Shown piece by piece: positions 11,054 to 21,272 of a stretch of DNA of 64,000 bases. The notes under the pieces were generated by a model. The model did not search any database, had not been told where the DNA came from, and saw only the letters and a program-made list of their open reading frames with translations. Each line of letters begins with the position of its first letter. Position 1 is the first letter of the stretch. This stretch comes from Linnemannia elongata (lineage: Eukaryota; Mortierellomycota; Mortierellomycetes; Mortierellales; Mortierellaceae): the NCBI GenBank assembly GCA_036320915.1, contig JAXBDG010000005.1:1798001-1862000 (forward strand), in the 5' to 3' direction. The position numbers and the translations under genes are program-made.

Positions 11054-11194
11054 AAGTCGCCCTCTGCCGACTCAAAAACCTAGAGGCCTTCAATCCTACT
11101 ACTCCTACAGCAACACTCCAGCAACAACAGCAACTTCAGCAGTTCAAAAAACGACCGATTTCCTTCATCATCCAAAAAACCAAAATATTCGATC

Positions 11195-13006
11195 ATGTCC
11201 AACGATTACCTTTCTCTCATCGCCAACCTCAACTCAGAGTCGCCAGTCATGTCCTCGCAAGAGGACTACTCGGCTGAGCTCTCGCTCTGGACCAACCTTC
11301 AGTTCACTTACGACGCTCCTCCCGGTCTGGGTATCTTTGAGCAGGACTCGGGCTTCGATGCCCTCTCTGCCCTCAACACCCCCGCCCACCACGGTATCAC
11401 CACTGCCCAGCAGCAACAGCAGCAGCAGCCCGTCGTTTCCGCTGCTGCCCCAGCACCCGTGGCAGCGACCAAGAGCGCCGCTGTGGGCCACAACCCCCAG
11501 TCTGCACTTGATCAGAAGCATCTGATGGAGTACCTCAACCTCCCCCAAGAAGGTAATCACTTGCAGCCAGCTCAACCGGCAGCGAACCGAAAGGGAAACG
11601 TATGAGAGACAGGCCAATTGAGGCTGTCCGATGTGTGTGTGTCAATGTATCCCTTCCTTATCGTTGTCTTGCCTTGTCTTGTCTTGTCTTGTCTATCCTT
11701 CTCTCCCTCTCTCCACTTTGGAATATGTGCTGTCAGTCAAGCACACTTTTTCAAATTTTTTCCCTTCCCTTGAATTGTTGTTGTTGTTGTTGTTGTCCCC
11801 CCCTCACATTCTGAGTGGATTAATAATTGAAAAAAGTGGAGATTATCTGCCCTTGTCCGTCTCTGTGTCTGTCCGGGGGCACACACTCACCCCCAACTCA
11901 ACCCGCCCATTTCTTCCTCCCTCTGTCACTGGCCCAAATGACTATCGACCTTCTCCCACACCCTTTTCAACACACCTCCTCCCCTCCCTCTCCTTTTTTA
12001 CTCCCCTTGCCAACAGTGCGCTCGATTGTGCGCTAAAAAAACCTTTGTTATGCTCGCGTTCCTAGCCCCCCACCCCTCTGACTTTTTCACATGCATATAT
12101 GCCTAACTCCACATCAATTGACCATCATAACAAACACAATAACAAATAGACGCTCGCCCTCTCTCTCTCTTGGAGCGTACCCGTCAGCGTAACCCGGTCA
12201 ATGCGAACCAGCCCCAGAGCTTGCCCGAGCTCCAGGAGCAGGCCGCCGCCATCAATGCCTTCCACTCCTTGTTGGCAGCCTACTCAGCATCGGCTCAGGT
12301 GCAACAGCAACAGCAGCTTCAGCAACCGCAACTTGTTCAGCAGCAGCAACAGCAGCGTCAGACCTCGTCTGGCCTGCCATTGCTCCTGCCCAACATTGCC
12401 CCTGCCACGGCGCCCACTACGCCCGCAGCTGCAAAGCTTTTGCGCCAGCCCTTGCCACAGTACAAGGCTGCCCCCTCGGCTAAGAAGGCATTGAAAGCCA
12501 TCCAGACCCCGGCCGCTATCGCTCCCGCAGGTCCTATCGCCCCCAAGAGCCCCACGACGGTCAGTGCCAGCGCCATCGCTGCCGCTGCTGCCGTCTCGGC
12601 CAAGGCCACATCTACTCCCTTGGCTAGCCCCATTTCGGAGAGTAAGGATGAAGATGAGACTGAGACCAAGCACGAGTTGTCTGCAGCTGATTCTTTCTCG
12701 AAGGATGATCCCGAGTACCTTTCCAAGGTCGCTGCTGAGGAGGACAAGAGACGCCGGAACACCGCTGCCTCTGCTCGCTTCCGCTACAAGAAGAAACTGC
12801 GTGAGCAGGCCTTGGAGCAGACCGCCAAGGAGCAGACCCTCCGTGCCGAGACATTGGAGGCCCGCGTCAAGGAGCTGGAGATGGAGGTCAAGTGGTTGCG
12901 TGGCCTGATTGTCGAGAAGGATTCTCACCTTCACGAGGTCACCGCCAGCATCGACGAGTCGTCCCAGCAGGGCTCCAACAAGCGTATCAAACTCGATGCT
13001 TATTAA
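11195..13006 (+). CDS. bZIP transcription factor, CYS3/MetR/Zip1 type
   Basis: Exons 11195-11552 and 12150-13006; spliced 1215 nt, 404 aa. The 597-nt intron is one of the longer ones here. The N-terminus has SLWTNLQFTYDAP and is followed by poly-Gln stretches and a long Ala/Pro/Gln-rich region. The C-terminus is a basic region (EEDKRRRNTAASARFRYKKK) directly joined to a leucine-zipper helix ending KWLRGLIVEK. This basic region is the signature of Neurospora CYS-3, Aspergillus MetR, S. pombe Zip1 and yeast Met4/Met28 relatives, activators of sulfur assimilation and cadmium response. Family experience suggests control by SCF-type ubiquitin ligases; no degron was verified here. A bZIP-like site sits in its own leader region. 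The family call is strong; the exact regulon is inference. Confidence 0.88.
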
Positions 13007-13765
13007 AACGGAGAAACCCCGAGACACAGCAGTTAAAGAGTTAAAGGCCTCGGGCAGGCGGGGGAACCCACACCAATTCCACTTTACTGCTCTGGCCTTT
13101 GAGCACTAGTCGTCCTTTTCGGAACAACTCCTCGTCCTCTCTGACTTGCTTCTGTTTTTTCTCCATGTCTTTTTACCGTTTGTTTTTCGCATCATCGCAT
13201 TTTTCCTACTTCCCTTGTCTTTCTATCGCTTCTCCATTCTTGTTCTTCTTGCTTTTCCATGTCTTTGTACTTGCATCCGCTAGTTGTCCTTTTATCTTTT
13301 TCATTTTGTTTCCAGCAACAGTGCCTATTGCTGTTGCCTTTTGCTTTTTTGCTTGTTCTTTTAGCCATTGCATTGTCTGCAACCTTTTCTTACACACCAA
13401 AAAAAACTATTGTACATAGTTGCTTGTTAGGATTGAAAAAAAAAAAAAAAAAAAAAAACACATAAAAAACAAAAGTAGCCTCTATGGTAGTTCAATTGAC
13501 GCCTATATCCTTGCTTCAATGCTTGCGATGCCTGCAATGACCAAAAGTGAAGGACAGATAGTGCTTTGACTAAGTGCTGACAGGAGATAGAGTCAGAGGT
13601 GAAGAGAGCCAGCGATTTATCTCATTAAGGGGCATGAAATCGTTAGATCCTGACTCAATGACTGATGTTGTTCTTGCTGTCGAATAAACAAAGGGCCAAG
13701 TTCCCTGTGGCCTTTTTTTTTCTTCTCATCACGACTTTTTGTAACTTTCTGCAACACTTTACAAC
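13007..13765. other. Intergenic region between bZIP and PheRS genes
   Basis: T-rich 3' flank of the bZIP gene, an A-run at 13436-13458, then the upstream region of the PheRS beta gene with a Gcn4-type site at 13651. Confidence 0.5.
13651..13657 (+). promoter_or_regulatory. Gcn4/CPC1-type site TGACTCA
   Basis: A perfect TGACTCA 115 nt before the ATG of the Phe-tRNA synthetase beta gene. Gcn4/CPC1 sites often control aminoacyl-tRNA synthetase genes in fungi; function here is inferred. Confidence 0.4.
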
Positions 13766-16490
13766 ATGCCTACCGTCAACGTCGACAAGGAGGAGCTCTA
13801 CACCGCCCTCGGAAGGGACTACAGTACGTCTTCTTCTTGCTGTCGTTCTCTTCGCAACGTCGAAAAAACTAAAACACCGAACCGATACTCGTTGTGAGCA
13901 AAGGAATTACTGCCATTGAGCTCAACTGAACTCAACGTTCCTCAATCCTCTCTACCATTTTCTAGCCTTCGATGAGTTCATGGACCTCTGCTTCAACTTT
14001 GGTATCGAGCTCGAGGAAGATGTAAGAACCTGTCAACACAAGTTACAGCCCGAAAGAAGAAGAACGTTTTCAAAGGAAGAGTGACATTCATCCCCACTGA
14101 TCAACTTCATCTCACTCCTGCCGTGCCTACCCGCGCCCTTTTATATGCTGGATATCATTTAATTAGACCTCGCCCAAGGAGATGGCCATTCGTGAGGTTG
14201 GAGCCCACAAGGTCGATGACAGCGTGTCGGACAGACCCATCTTGAAGATTGATATCCCCGCCAACCGGTAAGCGACCGCTTTTCTTCACGCCGACGCCAA
14301 CTGATGCGTCTATCTATCTGGCAATGGTTTTCAAGCTTACCGCCAGGACGACATCTATGAACAAGGACAACAGTGTCGCGCAAAGGAACCATTGATCTAA
14401 CCTGCAACGTAATTCATGAACTGGCGATGACACGACGTAGTTACGATCTGTTGTGCCACGAGGGTATCTCTCGCTCGTTGTTGGTCTTCCAGGGCAAGGC
14501 CAAGCCCCCAGTCTTCAAGACTATCATGCCCGCTGACGGAAAGCTCCAGAAGTTGACTATCAAGCCTGAGGTACGTCCATTGAGCAGCAGCGTCAGGAAA
14601 ATGACCAAGAAACGAGTGACGCTATCTACAAAGGCATGTGTAACTAATATTGGCCTTGCAAACATGCCAACGTTGTATGACTAGACCGCTGCCATTCGCC
14701 CCTTCGCTGTTGCCGCTATTCTCAGGAATGTCAAGTTCACCGAGTTGAACTACAAGAACTTTATCGACTTGCAGGATAAGCTCCACATGAACATTTGCAG
14801 GAAGCGTACTTTGGTCGCCATTGGAACCCATGATCTCGACACCATTCAGGGTCCCTTCACCTATGAGGCCTTAGCCCCCAAGGAGATTCAGTTCGTCCCC
14901 TTGAACCAGGAGAAGAACATGAACGCCGAGGAGTTGATGACCTTCTACGAGAACGACAAGCATCTCGGAAAGTTCTTGCCCATCATCCGTGAATCGCCCG
15001 TTTACCCCATCATCTACGACAAGAACCGTCAGGTTTTGTCCTTGCCCCCCATCATCAACAGCGACCACTCCAAGATCACTCTCGATACTAAGAACGTCTT
15101 CATTGAGTGCACAGCTACTGACTTGACCAAGGGCAAGATTGTCCTCAACACCATGGTTGCCATGTTCTCTGAGTACTGCGCCGAGCCCTTCACGTAGGTG
15201 TTTTCTCCATGACGTAAAGGTGTATGTTATGTCGGTGTAGTCACCACGTTATCTTGTGTGACTCACTGACTCACCATGTAAATGCTTTACACATTCTGCA
15301 TGAAAAATAATAACTAGCGTCGAGCCTGTTGAGATCGTCTACGAGGATAACCGTCAGCCCGCAGGAGTTACCCCCGATCTTACTTCGCGCACCACCACAG
15401 CCAAGGTCGACTACATTAACAGCTGTACTGGATTGAAGCTCAACCCTGACGAGATCTGCGACCTCTTGAACAAGATGTCGTTGGAGGCTGTCCCCAGCAA
15501 GGAGGACAAGAACGAGGTTGTTGTCCAGGTCCCCGTCACCCGTTCGGATGTTCTTCACCAATGCGATATCATGGAGGATGTTGCCATCGCCTACGGATTC
15601 AATAACTTGCCCCATACCACCCCCTCTGTCAGCACTATCGGAAAGCCCTACCCCCTCAACAAGTTGGCCGATACTGCCCGTGTCGAGTTGGCTCTTGCTG
15701 GATGGAGCGAGGTCAGCCCCTTGACCTTGGTAAGTTTAGGCTCATCTTTTTCATTTTCTTTCCAATTTAAAATCCATCAGCAACAGAAGGAGACAGCTCT
15801 AACTTGAACTCTTTTTACATGTATCATCAAATAGTGCTCGCACGATGAGAACTTTGCCTTCTTGCGCCAGAAGGATCCTGGCAACATTGCCGTCCGTCTC
15901 GCCCACCCCAAGACGGTCGAGTACCAGGTTGTGCGCACATCGCTCCTCCCCGGAGTGTTGAAGACGCTGAAGGAGAACAAGAAGCACTCATTGCCCATCA
16001 AGGTCTTTGAGGTCGGTGACACTGCCATCAAGGATGACACCCAGGAACGTCGTTCGCGCAACGTCCGCAAGGTCTGCGCTACTTACTCCAACAAGACCAG
16101 TGGCTTGGAGCAGATCCATGGTTTGCTTGACCGCACCCTCCAGATGCTGCATTGCCAGCCCGTTGATAAAAACGGCTCTGCCTCTGGATACTGGATCCAG
16201 GACTCTGAGAGTACGCCTTTTGTCTTTATTCTCACTATTTGACCTGAACGCATGCTGTCTATTTGAAAAGACCCTTTTTTGATTGCGAATATTAATCCCT
16301 TCGATCCACCTTTGTCCTTTTAATAGACCCTACGTACTTCCCATCAAGAAGCGCAGATATTTACCTCCGCCAGAAGGGAGAGACCAAGGTCATTGGATCG
16401 TTCGGTATCCTCCACCCCGAGGTCCTGGAGAAGTTCGGCCTCAACTTCCCCACCTCTGCCATGGAGTTCGATCTCGAACCCTTCCTGTAA
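13766..16490 (+). CDS. FRS1: Phenylalanine-tRNA ligase beta subunit, cytosolic
   Basis: Eight exons: 13766-13823, 13966-14021, 14167-14267, 14441-14570, 14685-15193, 15318-15729, 15835-16210, 16327-16490; spliced 1806 nt, 601 aa, close to the yeast Frs1 length. The N-terminus [19 protein letters not shown], the [14 protein letters not shown] motif (B1 region), the B3/4 editing-type region around [20 protein letters not shown], the B5-like DNA-binding-fold segment ([19 protein letters not shown]) and the catalytic-like C-terminal fold ([18 protein letters not shown]-type strand) follow the eukaryotic PheRS beta order. With the alpha subunit it forms the heterotetramer that charges tRNA-Phe in the cytosol. 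Early exons are very small (56-130 nt). Convergent with the JmjC gene. Confidence 0.95.
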
Positions 16491-16866
16491 ATTGACAGCA
16501 AAACAGGGTATCTTTGTAGTGATATGAGAGTAGGATGATATATACGAGGTTTTTTTTTCACGGATATCCAGCAATGTAGAAGAATAAAACATTAAATCGA
16601 AAGCAATGGGTTGGTTGTACATTATTATTGTTTTTCGAGAGCAATTGTTTATTTGACAGGCGTGGTTTTGTACAAGAAAAGGAAGCGATGGTACATGGTA
16701 AGTGGTAAGTGGATGAAAAAAACACTGAGAAAATATTCAACAAACAAGTGACAAATAGGGAAGCAAATACCAACAAGAGAAAAAAAAAAAAAAAAAAAAA
16801 AAAAAGGGAGCTTAACCAACGCCGAGCGCCGGAAGGATGGAGAAACGAGAATGGAAATTGGCGCCG
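16491..16866. other. Convergent intergenic region
   Basis: 3' flanks of the PheRS beta and JmjC genes. AATAAA-type signal near 16581 (+) and an A-run at 16781-16805 that reads as T on the minus strand. Confidence 0.5.
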
Positions 16867-19800
16867 CTAGGGGTGATAAAGGGACGAACCAAGAATGTTT
16901 GTCCCTTTGTCGCCCCACCTGTGGTTGAGTATATCGGGAGTGCCTCTGAGAAAACCACTCTGCTTCTTGGATCCAGCCATCGCGCGTCGTGGGGCCACTG
17001 TTTTCTTCTCAGACTCTGGAGACTTTGGCTTTGCTTCAGACTTTGAGAGAATAGGGACAGCTGCGCCTTGACCTCGTTTTGAGCGGCCAAAGACTCTTGG
17101 TGGCGAGCTTGAGTCCTCGTCTTCTCGGCATTGGTTTTGCGAAGCGCCCGGACTGGGAGATCGAGGGAGAGGCTGCCTGGGTCCGCTTTTTCGAGTCCGA
17201 GACGGATGCTGTCTTGACACGGCGCCATTTCGTTTGATGGGAGATGAGAGAGTCTGGCTTTCCTGATCGTCGATCGCGACGACTTCGCGCGTTCCCCCTT
17301 CTCTCTCTTTAAGGCGTTTCTGGAGTTGTTTTTCGGTCCGAATATCCTCGTGCGTCTCCTCGTCCGAGTGCATTTGGTGACCGGGTCCCTCCGCACTGGC
17401 CTCGCGCGTGGCCTCTCCCGCGTCCTTGAGGCGTTCCGGGACCCGTTTTTTGTTCGGGATCTTCTCGCGAGTATCATCGCCAGACTGCGAATGGTGTCCA
17501 GCTTCCTCCGCACCATCTTCGCGCATCGAGCCCTCCTTCTCCTTGAGCTGCTTCTGCAGCCGCTGTGAACCTACGACATGCTCGTTCGTCACATTATCTT
17601 CGTCAAGGCGCGCCTGTTTTATCTTGTCCATGAGATCCTCTCGGAAACTCGCTCGGAGAGCAAGGTCCAACGAAGTTAAACGCTTATCCAACCCGACAAT
17701 ATCGCGGGTGGTCATCCCTGGTACCAATTGCAACTTGGCTAGTGATGCGAGTGTGCGAGGCAATCCGGCCTTCTCGGCCATCGTTCTCACAAATTCCTCG
17801 TCCTCGCCCAAACATATATTGAAGACCGCCTCCGATGTTGTTGGCTGCAGACTTGTCCTGCTCTTCCTGTAGTTGATGGGCTGCGTTTTTGTGAGGAGTG
17901 ATCGCCTGTAGTTACTCTGACTGTAGGTGTCTGACAGGTCGTCTGCATGCGCTGGGTTCGACTCGTTCCTCTTGGTAAGCGTCCCACGGATGGCCTTGGG
18001 TTTGGCTCTCCATTCATCGCCATCATCACCGCCCATAGCGCTGCGCGATCTCTTGCCTTTCTTGGTGCTAGTTGACTGGCAATCAGGCGTCAAGTACCGC
18101 CTACGTTGCAAAGTGCTGTGACCCAACATGTCATCTGCACGAGCCGATCTCGCCTTGGTCCACTTGGATATATGCGAACCATGTGCAATCTGGGGTCTTT
18201 CGTTCCAGCCGTCTTCGCCCAGTGCAGCTTTTTCCTGCTCAGGAGATTCCAAGTCATCGCTGATGCCGCCGTGATTCCGATGGTCTTCTTCGGGTCGTGT
18301 GAACCACAGTGATTTTACGTGAGATGCCTCTGGAGGTGTACATCCTGCTACGGCCCGTTTGTCGTTTTGGGTACATGGACATACACCTTGGCACCGAAAA
18401 CACCTCCAGCCTGATTGCTTACTGGCGATGTCTGTCCAGAGGGTGTCGTGGTACTTGTAGAGGCAGAGCTCACAAAATGACAGTGGGCATGAGGAGCACT
18501 CTGCGCTCATCTGGGTCTTGCTCTTCAATCTGCAGATATGACACATCTAAAGGATCAAAAGTTTACCAATATGGCACAGAGCATTAGTAGCTTGAAAATA
18601 TAAATATCCGGCGGCACATACAACTATCAGTTGGATAGCATAAAGCTAACTACCTTTCCATCGCCTGCGAATTGGTGGCGCATGTAGGCCAAGGTTGTTG
18701 AAGAGAAATCCTTGTTAGCGGACGGTACAATCCTATGGATTATAAAAAGGTAGAGAGTAACCTTGGTTAGGACTTTCAATGCAACGCGTGTATATAAGAA
18801 AACGCCGCCAAAGTGAAACGAACTTTTCAAACCAAGTATCGGTGATGAGTTTGTGACTCGGGCAGCCTGACAATGCCGTCGACTGGTTCCATGCAGCAAG
18901 AGCCCGACAATACGTCAGCCGACACGACTCCATCGAAAAGTTTTCGACCAAGTCCATGTGTTCTACTCTGTGCTCGCAACCCCGTCCGAGACTGTAGCAT
19001 TGCGCGCAGAGATCGTAGGCGTCCTCGTCATCGACACACTCGCGGCATTGAAACTGCCTGTTCCAGATATCGGCGCGGCAGAAATCGCAGATTGCTGGCT
19101 GACTATGCTGGCTCTCCTTCAACCGCTTTGGTCGCTCAAAAGGCTCGCAGGCCGATCCCATGGCATGCATATCCACCCACTCTTCCTCGACAATGCCCCT
19201 ATAGAGTTCCAGAACTTCCTTGAACGCCTTGCAGAAATTGTTCTTTGTCATCCCGAAATCATCTTCCTGAGTCTCCAGCTTCTCTGTCCATGCCTTCAAG
19301 GTGCTTGCGATGATCAATTTGATCCGGTATCCCTCCGGGCGACCGATCCTAGAAAATATGTAGGAATTAAAAGCAGTCAGAAACGTGCATCAAATATAGT
19401 GAACATTTCACCCGCATCATGATGTTAGGAGAAACATACTCTCTGTATCTTGGAAGGACTGAGGCTATGGCTGCCTTCAAACAATTCGGGGTAAGACGGT
19501 TCCATGATACTTTGATCGTAGCTTTGCCCTATAGGGGAAAAGGGGCCGTATTCATTAGCCACCTTTCACGTATGGCAACGAATGCACGTCCCCGAGCGTT
19601 CAAAAACGCATTCCTGGTACTTACAAGGTTGATGACTTGATGCACGCATTGTGAGGGGACCATGACAAAGTCGCCAATCTTTTGCTGCACAACATACACC
19701 GGAAACTTTGCCCGCTGTAGCTCATCCAAGCCTGCAAAGTAGCCCTCGTAGTCTAAAGGTTGATTAAAGCTGCTCCAAAGTTCCTCTGCCTTTTTCCTGT

Positions 19801-20905
19801 CCTTCGATCTGATCATGAACCAGATTGACGATGAATCTATGCATACAGTATAGAAAGCAACAGCATCAACAATCAGGACGTATGTTCTCATATCCCAAAA
19901 TACCCCTTGTTATGAATCCGCACCGGCTATGCGACACCTACCCGTGTCAGCCCATGTCATGAGGTTGTGCCCAATAGCTCCACATTGGTCGATGTGAGCT
20001 GGCGTCCTAAGTGGTCAGAAATACATGAGGCTGAATCGTCTCAGTATGTGCAATGTCACAGGTGATCACTATGCTCAGCAATACAGATGATCACTTTACC
20101 ATGTGCCAGCTTGTCCGATGTAGACCATCAGGTTCTCGGCTGCGAGTTGTGTGTTCAAATTGTCTGTGTGAGCAGTAAACGTACGAAGTCGTATCAGTTG
20201 GTATGGTGACAATAGCAGCTGGGTTGCCAGTTAATAAGAGAGTCATTTTCACAGACGCGTGCTTACTCAAATCGTTCTCGCGCATGTACGCCAGAAAGGG
20301 AGGCAGGCCACCATTCATGAGAAAGTTACGCCACGTTGGAGGACATGTCAGGTCCTTGGCATATATGAGTGGCTTGCGTGGCGAAATAAAGTCCTGGCTG
20401 CCGGGTATTGAGGGGTGGGTGTGAATTGATGAGGAGGTGGAACCGCGGTCCAGAGTGTCGCCATGCACAGTTTCGATATACTGCGCCATCGTCAAGTCGA
20501 CGTCGTCGGCGTTATGCAGATCGCGACAGAGGATTTCTGCAAGAACAAAACAATAGGACTATGTTATTGAAGAGGTCTCGTTCGTGTATCTGAACAAGGC
20601 CATTTTCTGTCGATGCTAGTCGTATGCTTACTCTCGTCTCCAAATTTGGCTTGAAGATATGGAAAGGTGAAAAGGCTGGCCTTCCACTTTTCCTGTTGGT
20701 GAAAGCCCTCTAACACAACAGGCTCGCCGTTTTCAACACTCCGCGACTGGACCTCGTATTCAAGGTTGACGTCAGGGTCGTTGACGTTGACGCGCTTGAC
20801 GGGTACGAAGGGATATCCGCGAGTCATGATACTCTTATAGTCCATAGGACCTGGGTCGACAAACGTCTGAACCTGGCCTTCGGGTATGAACGCTGATTGC
20901 ATCAT
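16867..20905 (-). CDS. JmjC-domain protein with Cys-rich finger and 4CXXC_R1 domain
   Basis: Nine exons in coding order: 20632-20905, 20267-20536, 20100-20163, 19942-20006, 19625-19836, 19440-19528, 18824-19348, 18654-18732, 16867-18546; spliced 3258 nt, 1085 aa. The JmjC core spans about residues 180-325. It has the Fe(II) facial triad H207-x-D209 (TPAHIDQCGAIGHNLMTW) and H290 (VPSQCVHQVINL), then WNRLTPNCLKAA, so it looks catalytically complete. A ZZ/PHD-like finger follows at about 412-462 (CDFC...CREC...CAQC). At 527-586 lies a CHIC...CSSC...CELC...CFRC...CPC cluster matching zf-4CXXC_R1, the domain of CDCA7. The tail is charged and disordered with a triple repeat. Related JmjC proteins demethylate histone H3 lysines; the substrate here is unknown. 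The donor after residue 499 is a weak GTTCGT. Divergent from the DDX42-like gene. Confidence 0.88.
17266..17562 (-). repeat. Coding triple repeat in the JmjC protein tail
   Basis: Residues about 855-953 hold three diverged units of about 36-40 aa, each with a QKRLKE-like core, EG, REx and a GHxxxSxDxTxE segment. Probably coiled and charged. Confidence 0.75.
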
Positions 20906-21272
20906 TCTGACCGACCGAACGGTAGGGGCGAGTGTTGGACAGACAGAGTATGTGTGAACTGAGTTTGTGTGAAGTGAGAGTAAGTTTGATTGACTGGCGA
21001 GTGTTGTCCTCCCGACACACGAGCTGGGTTTTTCGCGCCGTCTTGAGGTTGGTGGCGATTGCTGAGGGTGAAGACAAAGGTGGGAAGGGTGGGACAGAGA
21101 GGGAAGAGGGCGGGTGGCGAAGGGACAAAGGAAGTGTATGAGAAAAAAAGGTGTCAAGAAAGGCAGGATGTGACTGCTGAGCAATTTACACAAAAGCAAG
21201 GTGGTGGTTGTAAGAGAGAAGGTCTCACTCAACTCTTCAAACACACATGCCAGGAGAACAACACAACTCACC
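20906..21272. promoter_or_regulatory. Bidirectional promoter region (JmjC / DDX42-like)
   Basis: Only 367 nt separate the start codons of two divergent genes. No TATA box was recognised. The two genes may share control (inference). Confidence 0.5.

Larger units (their letters stand above)
7500..11194. other. Intergenic region, no gene seen
   Basis: The divergent upstream regions of the hydrolase (-) and bZIP (+) genes. It contains an AG microsatellite (10295-10322), a strong nested inverted repeat (10422-10470), a CTTT-repeat near 10957-10973 and a TATA-like element near 10924. No frame resembles a protein family. Confidence 0.5.

Noticed and set aside
12284..13027. 247-codon minus-strand frame over the bZIP gene
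   Set aside because: Shadow of GC-rich coding DNA; Leu/Gly-rich and antisense to the well-supported bZIP exon.
16812..17516. Arg-rich minus-strand frame overlapping the JmjC tail
   Set aside because: Alternative frame of the same exon; the chosen frame continues the 4CXXC_R1 domain and the tail repeats.
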